64,000 nucleotides of DNA, from NCBI RefSeq assembly GCF_008107445.1, contig NZ_VSLD01000003.1, forward strand, positions 124,001 to 188,000. The letters run 5' to 3'. Shown piece after piece: positions 42,404 to 52,317 of this stretch (position 1 is the first letter of the stretch; each line of letters opens with the position of its first letter). Made by a program: the position numbers and the translations under genes. Below the pieces are notes generated by a model that had not been told where the DNA came from, did not search any database, and saw only the letters and a program-made list of their open reading frames with translations. Source of the stretch: Arthrobacter echini. GTDB lineage: Bacteria > Actinomycetota > Actinomycetes > Actinomycetales > Micrococcaceae.

Positions 42404-43705
42404 CTAGACGTCGTGGGAGATGACTTCCTTGGTCCCGACGGCCTGTTCGGTGGGCGCCGGGTTCGGAGCGTCTGCGTCGGTCTTCCTCGTACCGCCGCCT
42501 CCGCCGAGATTCCTGGTGAGCAGGCCGATGATGGAGGGCTTGCCCTGGCTCTTGTTGAAGACGTCGAAGGCGACGGCGACGAGCAGGACGAGACCCTTGA
42601 TGATCTGGGTGTCGTCCGCCCCCGCGCCGAGCAGCTGGAGGCCGTTGTTGAGGACGGCCATGACGAGTCCACCGATGATGGAGCCCACTACGGTGCCCAC
42701 GCCGCCGGTGACCGCGGCGCCGCCGATGAAGACGGCGGCAATGGCGTCGAGTTCCCAGCCGACGCCGTCGGAGGGGCCGGACGCGGTGGAGCGGCCCACG
42801 AAGATCATGCCGGCGAGGGCTGCGAGGACGGACATGTTCATCATGACCATGAAGTTCACCCGCTTGCTCTTGACCCCCGACAGCTCGGCTGCATGCCGGT
42901 TGCCGCCGACGGCGTAGACATGGCGACCGAGGATCGTCTTGTTGGAGACGAACGCGTAGATGATCACGAGCACCCCGAGGATGATGCCGGGGACGGGGAA
43001 CGACGTACCCGGGCGACCCGTCGCGAAGAGATACGTAGCGTAGAGGATGACGGCCGAGAGGAGGACCACCTTGACCACGGGGACCCAGCTGGGAGGCACC
43101 TGGGCCTTGATCTTCTCGAGTCGGCGGCGCCCCCGGAACTCGTTGTAGACCACGAAGGCCACCAGGGCGAAGCCGATGAGCAGGGTCAGGTTGTTGTAGC
43201 CCGTGGTCGGACCGATCTCGGGGAGGTAGCCCGCGCCGAGATACCGGAAGCCCTCGGGGACGGGCACGGTGAGCGAGTTGCCGACCCGCTGATTGGCCCC
43301 CCGGAACAACAGCATGCCGGCGAGGGTGACGATGAAGGCCGGTATGCCCACATACGCCACCCAGAAGCCCTGCCATGCGCCGATCAGCATACCGAGCACC
43401 AGCCCGAGGAGGACACCGAGGTACCAGGGGATACCCCAGTCCCGCATGGCGATCGCGACGACGATGCCGACGAACGCGGCGATCGAGCCCACGGAGAGGT
43501 CGATGTGCCCGGCGATGATGACGAGCACCATGCCGATCGCCAGGATCAGGATGTACGAGTTGCCGTTGAACAGATTCATCATGTTCACGGACGTGAGCGT
43601 CTTGCCGCCCGTGCGCCACTGGAAGAACACGACGAGCGCGACCAGGGCGAAGATCATCCCGAACTGGCGGGTGTTGCCGCCGAAGAGGTGTTTGAGGGAT
43701 TTCAT
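42404..43705 (-). CDS. mmsB: multiple-sugar ABC transporter permease (MmsB/GguB)
   Basis: A 433-residue membrane subunit with about ten helices, of the ribose/xylose (RbsC/XylH) type. Clear motifs are ILILAIGMVLVIIAGHIDLSVGSIAAFVG, PAFIVTLAGMLLFRGANQ, LGRHVYAVGGNRHAAELSGVKSKRVN (the cytoplasmic coupling loop) and GGAAVTGGVGTVVGSIIGGLVMAVLNNGLQL. It is longer than RbsC because of a loop near residue 225 and a hydrophilic C-tail, as usual for the GguB branch. It lies between the ATPase gene and the binding-protein gene. Confidence 0.92.
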   Translation of the reverse strand: MKSLKHLFGGNTRQFGMIFALVALVVFFQWRTGGKTLTSVNMMNLFNGNSYILILAIGMVLVIIAGHIDLSVGSIAAFVGIVVAIAMRDWGIPWYLGVLLGLVLGMLIGAWQGFWVAYVGIPAFIVTLAGMLLFRGANQRVGNSLTVPVPEGFRYLGAGYLPEIGPTTGYNNLTLLIGFALVAFVVYNEFRGRRRLEKIKAQVPPSWVPVVKVVLLSAVILYATYLFATGRPGTSFPVPGIILGVLVIIYAFVSNKTILGRHVYAVGGNRHAAELSGVKSKRVNFMVMMNMSVLAALAGMIFVGRSTASGPSDGVGWELDAIAAVFIGGAAVTGGVGTVVGSIIGGLVMAVLNNGLQLLGAGADDTQIIKGLVLLVAVAFDVFNKSQGKPSIIGLLTRNLGGGGGTRKTDADAPNPAPTEQAVGTKEVISHDV

Positions 43706-43728
43706 GGTGTCTTTCCTAGGGGCTTCGG

Positions 43729-45267
43729 TCAGGCGGATTTTCTGCTGGCGGTCATGAGTTTCATGAGGGATTCCTGGTTCGCGTTGCGGCGGTCCAGTTC
43801 GCCCGTGATGGCACCCTCGAAGATCGTGTAGATGCGGTCCGAGAGTCCGAGCAGTTCGGGCAGTTCCGAGGAGATGACGATCACGCCCTTGCCCTGGTCC
43901 GCGAGTTTCTGGATGATGCCGTAGATCTCGTACTTCGCACCGACGTCGATGCCGCGTGTGGGCTCGTCGAGGATCAGGAGCTCGGGATCGGTGAACATCC
44001 ATTTCGCCAGCACGACCTTCTGCTGGTTGCCGCCCGAGAGTTTGGCAACGCCCTCGTTGACGCTCGGCGTCTTGGTCCGCAGGGACTTGCGGTAGTCCTC
44101 GGCGACGCGGAACTCCTCGTCCCGGTCGACCACCAGGCCCCGCGTGATCTTCTTCAGATTCGCCGAGACCGTGGTGGTCTTGATGTCGTCCAGCAGATTC
44201 AGGCCGAGCGACTTCCGGTCCTCCGTCACGTAGGCGAGGCCGGCGTCGATCGCCTGTGGCACCGTTCTCAGGGTGACTTCCTTGCCGTCCATGACGATCT
44301 GGCCGGATCGATAGGTGCCGTAGGAGCGGCCGAAGACCGAGCGGGCCAGCTCGGTGCGGCCCGCGCCCATCAGTCCGGCGAAGCCGACGATCTCACCGCG
44401 ACGGACGTGGAAGCTGGAGTTCTTGCACACGAGGCGGTCGGGGACCGAGGGGTGGCCCACGGTCCAGTTGCGGACCTCGAAGAACGTCTCCCCGATCGTC
44501 GGGGTGTGCTCGGGGAAGCGGGACTCGAGCGAGCGGCCCACCATGCCCCGGATGATGCGGTCCTCGTCCACGCCGTCGTCCTTGACGTGGAGCGTCTCGA
44601 TGGACCGGCCGTCCCGGATGATGGTGATCGAATCGGCGATCTGCTCTATCTCGTTGAGCTTGTGCGAGATCATGATGCACGTGATCCCCTTGGAGCGCAG
44701 GCCCGCCATGAGATCGAGCAGGTGCTGGGAGTCCGATTCGTTGAGCGCCGCCGTCGGTTCGTCGAGGATGAGCAGTTTGACCGACTTGTTGAGGGCCTTG
44801 GCGATCTCGACGAGCTGCTGCTTGCCCACACCGATGTCCTTGACCTTCGTGGTGGGGTCCTCGCTCAGGCCCACGCGAGCCAGGAGTTCGAGTGCCGTGC
44901 GATTGACGAGGTCCCAGTTGATCGCACCGAAGCGCGTGGGTTCGTTCCCGAGGAAGATGTTCTCCGCGATGGACAGCTCGGGGATGAGCGCGAGCTCCTG
45001 GTGGATGATCACGATGCCGGCGGCCTCGCTCGAGCGGATGTCCCTGAACTGGACCGGCTTGCCCTGGAAGATGATGTCGCCTGAGTACTCGCCGTAGGGG
45101 TAGAGCCCCGAGAGGACCTTCATCAGGGTGGATTTACCGGCGCCGTTCTCGCCGCAGATGGCATGGATCTCACCCGCCCTCACCTCGATGGAGACATCGG
45201 CCAGTGCCTTGACGCCGGGGAATTCCTTGGTGATGGAGCGCATCTCGAGGATGGTGTGGTTGATCAT
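43729..45267 (-). CDS. mmsA: multiple-sugar ABC transporter ATP-binding protein (MmsA/GguA)
   Basis: A 512-residue sugar ABC ATPase with two cassettes. The first has Walker [10 protein letters not shown], signature-region [13 protein letters not shown] and Walker [13 protein letters not shown]. The second has a degenerate Walker A (GLMGAGRTE, normal for this subfamily), signature [14 protein letters not shown] and [19 protein letters not shown] lies seven bases before ATG 45267. It heads the mmsA-mmsB-chvE operon and is preceded by a promoter at 45324-45353 and the ROK regulator gene. Confidence 0.93.
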   Translation of the reverse strand: MINHTILEMRSITKEFPGVKALADVSIEVRAGEIHAICGENGAGKSTLMKVLSGLYPYGEYSGDIIFQGKPVQFRDIRSSEAAGIVIIHQELALIPELSIAENIFLGNEPTRFGAINWDLVNRTALELLARVGLSEDPTTKVKDIGVGKQQLVEIAKALNKSVKLLILDEPTAALNESDSQHLLDLMAGLRSKGITCIMISHKLNEIEQIADSITIIRDGRSIETLHVKDDGVDEDRIIRGMVGRSLESRFPEHTPTIGETFFEVRNWTVGHPSVPDRLVCKNSSFHVRRGEIVGFAGLMGAGRTELARSVFGRSYGTYRSGQIVMDGKEVTLRTVPQAIDAGLAYVTEDRKSLGLNLLDDIKTTTVSANLKKITRGLVVDRDEEFRVAEDYRKSLRTKTPSVNEGVAKLSGGNQQKVVLAKWMFTDPELLILDEPTRGIDVGAKYEIYGIIQKLADQGKGVIVISSELPELLGLSDRIYTIFEGAITGELDRRNANQESLMKLMTASRKSA

Positions 45268-45323
45268 CGAATCTCCCGCAAGGACGTCGCTGTCGAAGGT
45301 GGAACCAAACCTGGCCCGAAAGA

Positions 45324-45353
45324 ATTGAACACGGTGGGTGGGCCTGGCGTCAA
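45324..45353 (-). promoter_or_regulatory. promoter of the sugar ABC operon
   Basis: Read on the minus strand, TTGACG (45353-45348) is followed after 18 bp by TTCAAT (45329-45324). The mmsA start is about 57 bp further on. This gap between the ROK gene stop and mmsA is the natural place for the ROK operator; ATTGA and TCAAT at the two ends form a loose inverted pair. Confidence 0.5.
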
Positions 45354-45368
45354 TGGTTGAAGGCAATG

Positions 45369-46634
45369 CTACAGCTGTGTGACCTGGGCCATTGCGGTGT
45401 CCGGTCGGGCCAGGCCGGCGCGCGCGAGGACGACGGCAGCGGCGCCGAGTGCTTCGGCCCGATCGCCCAGGGAGGACATGCAGAGGTTCGTCGTCTCGCC
45501 GATGATCGGTACGGCATGGCGCGAGAGGCCGCGTCGGACGGGCTCGAGCAGGATCTCGCCGAGATCGGTGAGGGGACCGCCGATCACGATCGTCTCGGGG
45601 TTGACGAGATTGGCCATGTGCGCGAGCGCCCTCCCGACGGCGACCCCCGCGTCGTCGATCACGCGCAGCACCGCGGTCTCGCCGGCGAGTGCGCGCTCCA
45701 CGATCTGCCGCGTGTCCACCGGCTCCCGGGTGCCACGGCTCAGCAGCTCGATCATGGTGGACGTCGACGCCACGGTCTCGAGGCACCCGCGATTGCCGCA
45801 TCGGCAGATGACGCCCTGCTCGTTGATCGTGGTGTGTCCCAGTTCCCCCGTGACGCCGACGTGACCGTAGAAGAGGGCTCCGTCGAGTACGAGGCCGGCC
45901 CCGATACCGGAACCGAGCTTCAGGAAGAGGAGATTGGCGACCGCCTGGTGCGGGCCCCAGCTCACCTGGGCCAGGGCGCCGAGATTCGCGTCGTTGTCGA
46001 TGTAGACGGGGATCTGCAGGCGATCCCGGAACATGCCACGGATGTCGATCCCCACCCACTCCGGGAGGATGCCTCCCTGGACCACTGTTCCCGTCCTCCG
46101 GTCGATCGGCCCGGGAATGCCCACGCCTGCACCGAGGAGGGCCCGCCGATCGATGCCACCCTCGGCGAGCAGGCTGTCCAGGAGGTCCGCGGCGATGGTG
46201 AGACCGTCGGTGGCGGTGTGCCCGGGCGGCAGCGCCACCGAGGCCTCCCGGATGATGCTGTGGCTCGTGCCGGCCAGTACGACACGCAGATGTCTCCGGC
46301 CCACATCGATCCCGGCGGCCACCTGGCCGTCGTCCTCGAGCGTGACCGAGAGGGCGCGGCGACCGGAACTCGTGGTCGGTTCCGTGCTGACGACGCCGGC
46401 TGCGGCCAGGGCCTTGACGATGTTCGACACCGTGGCCGTGGACAAGCCGGTCTGGCGCGCGAGCTCGGCCTGCGTCTGGGATCCGCCGCTCCTCAGTGCC
46501 GAGAGCAGGCGCTGCTGGTTCTGCCGACGCAGCGCCGACTGTGATCCCGGCCTGCCGGACACATCGGATACGTCGAATACGTCGGACATGTCGGGCGCCG
46601 TGTCCGGTGTCGGGGAAGGGGAGTGTGCGGGCAT
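45369..46634 (-). CDS. ROK family transcriptional regulator
   Basis: A 421-residue ROK repressor. The N-terminal winged helix covers residues about 30-95 ([45 protein letters not shown]). The sugar-kinase-like ROK domain follows, with [18 protein letters not shown] (ATP-motif remnant), [11 protein letters not shown] and the zinc site [25 protein letters not shown] containing the CxCGxxGCxE pattern. ROK regulators such as XylR/NagC release DNA on binding a sugar. Its place directly upstream of mmsAB-chvE on the same strand suggests it controls that operon. The first 25 residues are low-complexity (DVFDVSDV) and may be unstructured. Confidence 0.9.
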   Translation of the reverse strand: MPAHSPSPTPDTAPDMSDVFDVSDVSGRPGSQSALRRQNQQRLLSALRSGGSQTQAELARQTGLSTATVSNIVKALAAAGVVSTEPTTSSGRRALSVTLEDDGQVAAGIDVGRRHLRVVLAGTSHSIIREASVALPPGHTATDGLTIAADLLDSLLAEGGIDRRALLGAGVGIPGPIDRRTGTVVQGGILPEWVGIDIRGMFRDRLQIPVYIDNDANLGALAQVSWGPHQAVANLLFLKLGSGIGAGLVLDGALFYGHVGVTGELGHTTINEQGVICRCGNRGCLETVASTSTMIELLSRGTREPVDTRQIVERALAGETAVLRVIDDAGVAVGRALAHMANLVNPETIVIGGPLTDLGEILLEPVRRGLSRHAVPIIGETTNLCMSSLGDRAEALGAAAVVLARAGLARPDTAMAQVTQL

Positions 46635-46665
46635 GACCTCAGGGTTGCGCAGCTTCCCCTTGCCG

Positions 46666-47187
46666 TCAAGAAGTCAACGCATCGCGATGCTCCTGCGCCA
46701 AAGCCCTGTAGTGGGCTGCATTGGCCTCAACATCCTCCACCTCATTGTCCGCAAGCTCCCGCCGGACCCTCGCCGGCACTCCGGCCACGAGGGAGCGGGG
46801 CGGGACGATCGTTCCCTCGAGCACGACGGCGCCCGCAGCCACGAGGGACCCGGAGCCGATCACGGCCCCGTTCATGACGGTGGCGCTCATGCCGATGAGG
46901 CAGTCGTCCTCGATGGTGCATCCGTGCACCACGGCACTGTGGCCCACGCTGACGCGGTCACCGATCCGCGCCGGGAAGCCGGGGTCGGCGTGGACCACCA
47001 CGTTGTCCTGCAGATTCGTACCCTCGCCGATGTGGATCGGGGCAGCATCCGCGCGGACACTGGCGCCGTAGAAGACGCTCGCGAAATCGCCGACGGTGAC
47101 GTCGCCGATCAGTGCTGCGGTGGGTGCGGTGAACACGGAGTCGCCGATGACGGGGGTCTTGCCCCGGAACGTGATGAGGTGGGCCAT
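46666..47187 (-). CDS. gamma-carbonic anhydrase family hexapeptide-repeat protein
   Basis: A 173-residue left-handed beta-helix protein. Repeats of the [LIV]-G-x4 type run from residue 12 to about 135 (VIGDSVFTAPTAALIGDVTVGDFASVFYGASVRAD). The three zinc ligands expected in the gamma class are His66 (NVVVHAD), His83 and His88 (GHSAVVHG), so it is probably a metal enzyme, either a carbonic anhydrase or an acyltransferase-like relative. The C-terminal helix (EDVEANAAHYRALAQEHRDAL) packs against the trimer. It lies 31 bp upstream of the ROK gene on the same strand and is divergent from glyA. Confidence 0.88.
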   Translation of the reverse strand: MAHLITFRGKTPVIGDSVFTAPTAALIGDVTVGDFASVFYGASVRADAAPIHIGEGTNLQDNVVVHADPGFPARIGDRVSVGHSAVVHGCTIEDDCLIGMSATVMNGAVIGSGSLVAAGAVVLEGTIVPPRSLVAGVPARVRRELADNEVEDVEANAAHYRALAQEHRDALTS

Positions 47188-47249
47188 GGCGTCAGCCTAG
47201 GCGACGTCGCCGGCGTGGACACCTGTCGCGGGGGGCGGGGCGGTGCGGT

Positions 47250-47255
47250 TAGCAT
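47250..47255 (+). promoter_or_regulatory. -10 element for glyA
   Basis: TAGCAT lies 63 bp before the glyA ATG. AGAAGGATC near 47306 is the ribosome site. I saw no riboswitch-like fold in this leader. Confidence 0.35.
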
Positions 47256-47318
47256 GAGGGCGACGTCGAAGCGCGGCCACGAGGCCTGCGCCGATGCGAC
47301 CCAGAGAAGGATCGATCG

Positions 47319-48626
47319 ATGACCACTTCGCCTACGTCCGGTTCCTCCACCGCGGCGGATTCCGTCACCGACGCGCCCCTGTCGGAGGTGGATCCGGAGA
47401 TCGCGGCCGTCCTCAGGGACGAGCTCGCACGGCAGCGGGACACCCTCGAGATGATCGCCTCCGAGAACTTCGCCCCCCGCGCGGTCCTCCAGGCCCAGGG
47501 CAGCGTCCTCACCAACAAGTACGCCGAGGGCTACCCCGGGCGCCGGTACTACGGCGGGTGCGAGTACGTGGATGTCGCGGAGAATCTGGCGATCGAGCGG
47601 GTGAAGACACTCTTCGGAGCCGAGTTCGCGAACGTCCAGCCCCACTCCGGCGCGCAGGCCAACGCAGCCGCACTGTCGGCCATGATCAAGCCCGGCGAGA
47701 AGATCATGGGTCTCTCGCTCGCCCACGGCGGACACCTGACACACGGTATGAAGCTCAACTTCTCGGGCAAGCTGTACTCCGTGGCCGCGTACGGCGTCGA
47801 GGAGGACACCCACCGCCTCGACATGGACAGGGTTCGTGAGCAGGCACTCGCGGAGAAGCCCCAGGTCCTGATCGCCGGTTGGTCCGCCTACCCGCGCCGG
47901 CTCGACTTCGCGGCCTTCCGTTCCATCGCCGACGAGGTCGGGGCGATCCTCTGGACCGACATGGCGCACTTCGCCGGCCTCGTCGCCGCCGGAGTGCACC
48001 CGAACCCGGTGCCCCACTCCGACGTCGTCACCTCGACCGTCCACAAGACGCTCGCCGGACCGCGGTCCGGCGTCATCCTCGCGAAGCAGGAGTGGGCCAA
48101 GAAGCTCAACTCGAGCGTCTTCCCCGGACAGCAGGGCGGCCCGCTCATGCATGTGATCGCCGGCAAGGCCACCGCTTTCAAGATCGCGGGGTCCCCTGAG
48201 TTCAGGGAGCGCCAGGAGCGCGTCCTCGAGGGCGCCCGCCTCATCGCGGAGCGGCTCACCGGCTCCGACGTGGCGGAGCACGGCGTCTCGGTGCTCACGG
48301 GCGGCACCGATGTCCACCTCGTGCTCGTCGACCTGCGCAACTCCACCCTCGACGGTCAGCAGGCGGAGGATGTTCTGCACTCCGTGGGCATCACGGTCAA
48401 TCGCAACGCCGTGCCGTTCGACCCGCGTCCACCGATGGTCACCTCGGGGCTGCGGATCGGGACACCTGCCCTGGCCACCCGCGGTTTCGGTGCCACCGAG
48501 TTCACCGAGGTCGGGGAGATCATCGCGGCAGCGCTGAAGCCGGCGCCCGACGTCGAGGCGCTCCGCGCGAGGGTCTCCGCGCTCACCGCCGACTTCCCGC
48601 TCTACCCGGGCCAGGAGGAGTGGTAG
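47319..48626 (+). CDS. glyA: serine hydroxymethyltransferase
   Basis: A 435-residue PLP enzyme that converts serine and tetrahydrofolate to glycine and 5,10-methylene-tetrahydrofolate. Recognisable parts are [43 protein letters not shown] at the N-terminus, [11 protein letters not shown], and the PLP lysine Lys243 in [14 protein letters not shown], where the usual R-G-G is R-S-G. Length is normal apart from about 25 extra N-terminal residues. It is followed 84 bp later by folD, which uses its product, so a small one-carbon operon is likely. Confidence 0.96.
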   Translation: MTTSPTSGSSTAADSVTDAPLSEVDPEIAAVLRDELARQRDTLEMIASENFAPRAVLQAQGSVLTNKYAEGYPGRRYYGGCEYVDVAENLAIERVKTLFGAEFANVQPHSGAQANAAALSAMIKPGEKIMGLSLAHGGHLTHGMKLNFSGKLYSVAAYGVEEDTHRLDMDRVREQALAEKPQVLIAGWSAYPRRLDFAAFRSIADEVGAILWTDMAHFAGLVAAGVHPNPVPHSDVVTSTVHKTLAGPRSGVILAKQEWAKKLNSSVFPGQQGGPLMHVIAGKATAFKIAGSPEFRERQERVLEGARLIAERLTGSDVAEHGVSVLTGGTDVHLVLVDLRNSTLDGQQAEDVLHSVGITVNRNAVPFDPRPPMVTSGLRIGTPALATRGFGATEFTEVGEIIAAALKPAPDVEALRARVSALTADFPLYPGQEEW

Positions 48627-48710
48627 GCCCGTCCCAGGGCAGCCGCCGCCGGTGGTGAGGGACGGAACCGCAGCACCGATCATCCGAGCAACCGAACGAG
48701 GTCGATCCGC

Positions 48711-49601
48711 ATGAGCCCAGCCCGCATCCTTGACGGGAAAGCAACCGCCGCGCAGCTGAGGGCGGAGCTGACCAAACGCGTGGCAGCGTTGCGTGAGCAG
48801 GGGATCACCCCCGGGCTCGGCACGGTGCTGGTGGGCGACGACCCGGGTAGCCGCTCCTACGTGGCGGGCAAGCACCGCGACTGTGCGGAGGTGGGTATCA
48901 CCTCGGTGCGGCGCGATCTGCCCGCGGACATCACGCAGGAGGACCTCGAGTCCGTCCTCGACGAGCTGAATGCCGACGACGTCACCACGGGCTACATCGT
49001 CCAGCTCCCGTTGCCCGCGCACCTCGACACCGACGCGATCCTCGAGCGCATCGATCCGGCCAAGGACGCCGACGGACTGCATCCCACCAATCTGGGCAGG
49101 CTGGTGCTGAATGTGGACCGGGAGATGGTGTCACCGCTGCCCTGCACGCCGCACGGCATCGTCGAGCTCCTCAAGCGCCACGGTGTGTCCCTCCGGGGCC
49201 TCGACGTGCTCGTGGTGGGCAGGGGCGTGACGGTGGGTCGGTCGCTGGGCCTGCTGCTGACACGCAAGCAGATCAACGCGACCGTGACACTGGCCCACAC
49301 CGGAACCTCCGATCTGGCGGCGCACCTCGCCCGGGCCGACGTGGTCGTCGGTGCCGCGGGGAATGCACACATGATCCGCGCCGACCAGCTCAAGCCGGGC
49401 GCGATCGTCCTCGACGTCGGCGTGAGCCGCGTCGAGGACCCGGACACGGGTAAGGCTGTGCTGACGGGCGACGTCGAGCCTGCTGCCGCGAAGGTGGCCG
49501 GCTGGCTCTCGCCGAATCCCGGGGGAGTGGGTCCGATGACCCGCGCCATGCTCCTGACGAACGTCGTCGACGCCGCGGAACGCCGCGCGCGCAGCAGCTG
49601 A
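48711..49601 (+). CDS. folD: methylenetetrahydrofolate dehydrogenase/cyclohydrolase
   Basis: A 296-residue bifunctional enzyme that turns 5,10-methylene-THF into 10-formyl-THF by way of methenyl-THF, with NADP. The catalytic Tyr and Lys are in [13 protein letters not shown], then [14 protein letters not shown] and [13 protein letters not shown], the NADP loop [13 protein letters not shown], and the family end [23 protein letters not shown] about ten bases ahead of ATG 48711 is the ribosome site. Downstream of glyA; its product feeds purN and purH, which are also in this window. Confidence 0.96.
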   Translation: MSPARILDGKATAAQLRAELTKRVAALREQGITPGLGTVLVGDDPGSRSYVAGKHRDCAEVGITSVRRDLPADITQEDLESVLDELNADDVTTGYIVQLPLPAHLDTDAILERIDPAKDADGLHPTNLGRLVLNVDREMVSPLPCTPHGIVELLKRHGVSLRGLDVLVVGRGVTVGRSLGLLLTRKQINATVTLAHTGTSDLAAHLARADVVVGAAGNAHMIRADQLKPGAIVLDVGVSRVEDPDTGKAVLTGDVEPAAAKVAGWLSPNPGGVGPMTRAMLLTNVVDAAERRARSS

Positions 49602-49641
49602 CGGACTCCGCGCCCTGCCCCGTTCCGAGCCTGATCTCGCC

Positions 49642-49647
49642 TACGCT
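49642..49647 (+). promoter_or_regulatory. -10 element of a probably leaderless ABC exporter transcript
   Basis: TACGCT, then GGGCAG, then GTG 49654: six bases between box and start codon. The ABC-2 operon thus seems to have its own promoter right after folD. Confidence 0.45.
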
Positions 49648-49653
49648 GGGCAG

Positions 49654-50595
49654 GTGCACCCCCATCCTCCCGGCGCGCCGGTGATCTCCGCCCAGCGGCT
49701 CAGCAAGCACTACGGCGATTTCAGGGCCGTCGACGGGATCTCCTTCGATGTCCCGGCCGGTGAGGCCTTCGGGCTACTGGGACCCAACGGTGCCGGTAAG
49801 TCGACCACCATGCGCATGATCGGCGGCGTGTCCCAGCGGACGTCCGGGCAGCTGACGATCATGGGGCTCGATCCCGAGGAGCACGGGCCCGAGGTCCGGG
49901 CGCACCTCGGCGTGGTCCCGCAGCAGGACAATCTCGACGAGGAACTCCGGGTCCGCGACAATCTGATCGTGTACGGCCGCTACTTCGGCCTCCCCATGAG
50001 CTATCTCGGGCCCAAGGCCGACGAACTCCTCGAGTTCGCCCAGCTCACGGACAAGGCCTCGGCGAAGGTCGACGCTCTCTCCGGCGGCATGAAGCGACGC
50101 CTGACCATCGCGCGCTCGCTCATCAACGAGCCCAGGATCCTCCTGCTCGACGAGCCCACCACCGGCCTGGACCCGCAGGCCCGGCACATCCTGTGGGACC
50201 GGCTGTTCCGGTTGAAGGAAGCCGGCGTCACCCTCATCCTGACCACCCACTACATGGACGAGGCCGAGCAGCTCTGCGACCGCCTCGTCGTCGTCGACAA
50301 GGGGCAGATCATGGCGGAGGGTTCACCTGCCCAGCTCATCCGCGACCACTCCACGCGGGAGGTCCTCGAACTGCGCTTCGGTTCGGAGCGGAACACCACC
50401 GTGGCCGCGGAACTGCAGGGCATCGGCGAACGCCTCGAGCCGCTACCGGACCGCGTGCTGATCTACGCGCGCGACGGCGAGGCTGCACTGGAGGAGGTCA
50501 GCGCGCGGGGGCTGAAGCCCCTCACGTCACTGGTGCGCCGGTCCTCGCTCGAGGACGTCTTCCTGCGCCTGACCGGAAGGAGCCTCGTTGACTGA
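49654..50595 (+). CDS. ABC-2 exporter ATP-binding protein (NodI/DrrA type)
   Basis: A 313-residue ATPase. It has Walker A GPNGAGKST near residue 47, Q-loop VVPQQDNLD, signature LSGGMKRRL, Walker B ILLLDEPTTGLD and the H-loop TTHYMDEAEQLCD. A C-terminal extension (residues about 230-313) ends with SLEDVFLRLTGRSL, as in the DrrA/NodI branch that works with ABC-2 permeases to export drugs, lipids or polysaccharides. The stop overlaps the first permease start. The cargo is unknown. Confidence 0.9.
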   Translation: MHPHPPGAPVISAQRLSKHYGDFRAVDGISFDVPAGEAFGLLGPNGAGKSTTMRMIGGVSQRTSGQLTIMGLDPEEHGPEVRAHLGVVPQQDNLDEELRVRDNLIVYGRYFGLPMSYLGPKADELLEFAQLTDKASAKVDALSGGMKRRLTIARSLINEPRILLLDEPTTGLDPQARHILWDRLFRLKEAGVTLILTTHYMDEAEQLCDRLVVVDKGQIMAEGSPAQLIRDHSTREVLELRFGSERNTTVAAELQGIGERLEPLPDRVLIYARDGEAALEEVSARGLKPLTSLVRRSSLEDVFLRLTGRSLVD

Positions 50596-51463
50596 GCCAC
50601 GGACCACCGTGCCGGGCGACGAGCTGGCACTCCGGCCCTACCGTCTCCATGCCCATGCACCCGAGGTGTCGGCGTCCCGAGCACGCCGGTTCGGCACCTG
50701 GTACTACGCCGAGCACGTGCTGCGGTCCATGAGGAGCTACCGCTGGACGCTGCTCGCCTCCAGCGTGGGGACACCCGTGGTGTATCTCTTCGCCCTGGGC
50801 GTGGGGTTGGCGACGCTCGTGGACCAGAAGTCCGCCGAAGCCTTCGGCGGGGTCAGCTATCTCGCCTTCATCGCCCCGGCGCTGCTGGCGTCGGCGGCCA
50901 TCATGACGGCGGCCACCGAGTTCACCTACCCGGTGATGGACGGCTTCAAGTGGCGCAGGGTCTACTACGGACCCCACGCCTCACCCCTGGGGACGGAGCA
51001 GATCGTGAACGGCCACGTCCTGGCGATCACGCTCCGGCTCCTGGCGAGCACTGTCATCTATTTCCTGATCATCGCGGCCTTCGGTGCCTCACCCTCGCCC
51101 GCCGGGGTGCTGGTCGTCCCGGTGGCGGTCCTCACGGGGCTCGCTTTCGGTCTGCCGCTGCTGGCCTACGCGGCAGGGGTGGAGGATGACCGGGGGCAGT
51201 TCCCGCTCGTCATGCGCTTCGTCGTCACGCCGCTGTTCCTGTTCTCCGGCACATTCTTCCCGCTGGAGACCCTGCCCCTGTTCCTGCGCTGGATCGGCTG
51301 GATCTCGCCCCTCTGGCACGGGACGGAACTGGGCCGGGCACTGACCTACGGGTACGAACTTCCGGGCTGGCTGGCGCTCGTCCACGGCATCGTCCTCGTG
51401 GTCCTCGCCGTCGTCGGCCTGTACCTGGCCCGCTCGGTCTTCGCGCGGAGGCTGGGTCGATGA
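50588..51463 (+). CDS. ABC-2 type exporter permease 1
   Basis: A 291-residue membrane protein with six helices in the ABC-2 arrangement: an amphipathic N-terminal helix (FGTWYYAEHVLRSMRSYRW), GTPVVYLFALGVGLATLV, YLAFIAPALLASAAIMTAATEFTYPVMDGFKWRRVYYG and the late motif FLFSGTFFPLETLPLFLRWIGWISPLWHGTELGR. TTG 50588 is the start because GGAAGGAG stands five bases before it; it overlaps the ATPase stop. It shares about half its layout with the next permease, with which it presumably forms a heterodimer. Confidence 0.88.
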   Translation: MTEPRTTVPGDELALRPYRLHAHAPEVSASRARRFGTWYYAEHVLRSMRSYRWTLLASSVGTPVVYLFALGVGLATLVDQKSAEAFGGVSYLAFIAPALLASAAIMTAATEFTYPVMDGFKWRRVYYGPHASPLGTEQIVNGHVLAITLRLLASTVIYFLIIAAFGASPSPAGVLVVPVAVLTGLAFGLPLLAYAAGVEDDRGQFPLVMRFVVTPLFLFSGTFFPLETLPLFLRWIGWISPLWHGTELGRALTYGYELPGWLALVHGIVLVVLAVVGLYLARSVFARRLGR

Positions 51464-52293
51464 CCACGGGATTCCCGGGGCGGGAGCTGCGGCTGGAAGG
51501 CTCCACGCGGCCGTTGGCAGCTCTGTACTCCCGCAACGCGAAGGCCGTCATCGCCCGGGGATTGCTGGCCACCAGGAGCAGCAACGGGCTGGTCCTGGTG
51601 TCGGGCTTCTTCGAGCCGGTGCTCTATCTGCTGTCCATGGGGATAGGACTCGGCGCGCTGGTGGGCGAGCTGGACGGACCCGACGGCCGCCCCATCAGCT
51701 ACGCCGCCTACATCGCACCGGCACTGCTCGCGGTATCCGCGATGAACGGTGCGGTCTACGACAGCACGTGGAACGTCTTCTTCAAGATGAACTTCGCCAA
51801 GCTCTACCAGGGCATGCTGTACACCTCGCTCGGACCCCTCGACGTAGCGATCGGGGAGATCTTCCTGGCGCTGCTCCGCGGTGCCCTGTACGCCACGGGG
51901 TTCACCACCGTGATGGCGCTGATGGGTCTGCTCACCACGCCGGTGGCACTGCTGATGATCCCGGTGTCGGTGGTCATCGCCTTCGGGTTCGCGTCCTTCG
52001 GCATGGCCATCACGAGCTTCATGAAGACATTCCAGCAGATGGAGTGGGTGAACTTCGTGATGCTGCCGATGTTCCTGTTCTCGGCCACGTTCTACCCGCT
52101 GAGCGTCTACCCGCAGGGCATCCAGTGGTTCATCCAGGCGCTACCCCTCTGGCACGGCGTGGAGCTGCTCCGGCAGATCAGCGTGGCCTCGTTCGGCCCG
52201 GCCACGCTGATCCACCTCGGCTACTTCGTGATCATGATCGCCGTCGGAATGCTGCTGACCACGCTGCGCCTGCGGAAGCTGTTCCTGAAGTAG
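51460..52293 (+). CDS. ABC-2 type exporter permease 2
   Basis: A 277-residue second ABC-2 membrane subunit. Comparable blocks are GFFEPVLYLLSMGIGLGALVG, YAAYIAPALLAVSAMNGAVYDSTWNVFFKMNFAKLYQG and FLFSATFYPLSVYPQGIQWFIQALPLWHGVELLRQ. The ATG overlaps the stop of permease 1 by four bases (ATGA). With the ATPase it makes a complete exporter of the NodIJ type, but no neighbouring biosynthesis gene hints at what it exports. Confidence 0.88.
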   Translation: MTTGFPGRELRLEGSTRPLAALYSRNAKAVIARGLLATRSSNGLVLVSGFFEPVLYLLSMGIGLGALVGELDGPDGRPISYAAYIAPALLAVSAMNGAVYDSTWNVFFKMNFAKLYQGMLYTSLGPLDVAIGEIFLALLRGALYATGFTTVMALMGLLTTPVALLMIPVSVVIAFGFASFGMAITSFMKTFQQMEWVNFVMLPMFLFSATFYPLSVYPQGIQWFIQALPLWHGVELLRQISVASFGPATLIHLGYFVIMIAVGMLLTTLRLRKLFLK

Positions 52294-52300
52294 GGAGCCC

Positions 52301-52313
52301 GGGGCAGCGCCCC
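52301..52313. terminator. short GC hairpin between convergent exporter and sortase genes
   Basis: GGGGC (52301-52305) and GCCCC (52309-52313) flank AGC. It lies in the 24-bp gap between the two convergent stops. Five pairs and no T-run make it a weak call. Confidence 0.35.
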
Positions 52314-52317
52314 CGCG

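Noticed and set aside
46558-46592. Micro-repeat with GATACGTCG/AATACGTCG at the 5' end of the ROK gene
   Set aside because: It is a short in-frame repeat encoding DVFDVSDV in an unstructured leader and has no sign of being an operator.
48627-48710. Possible riboswitch between glyA and folD
   Set aside because: The 84-bp gap has some G/C-rich pairing potential, but I could not fold a THF or glycine aptamer with its conserved core.
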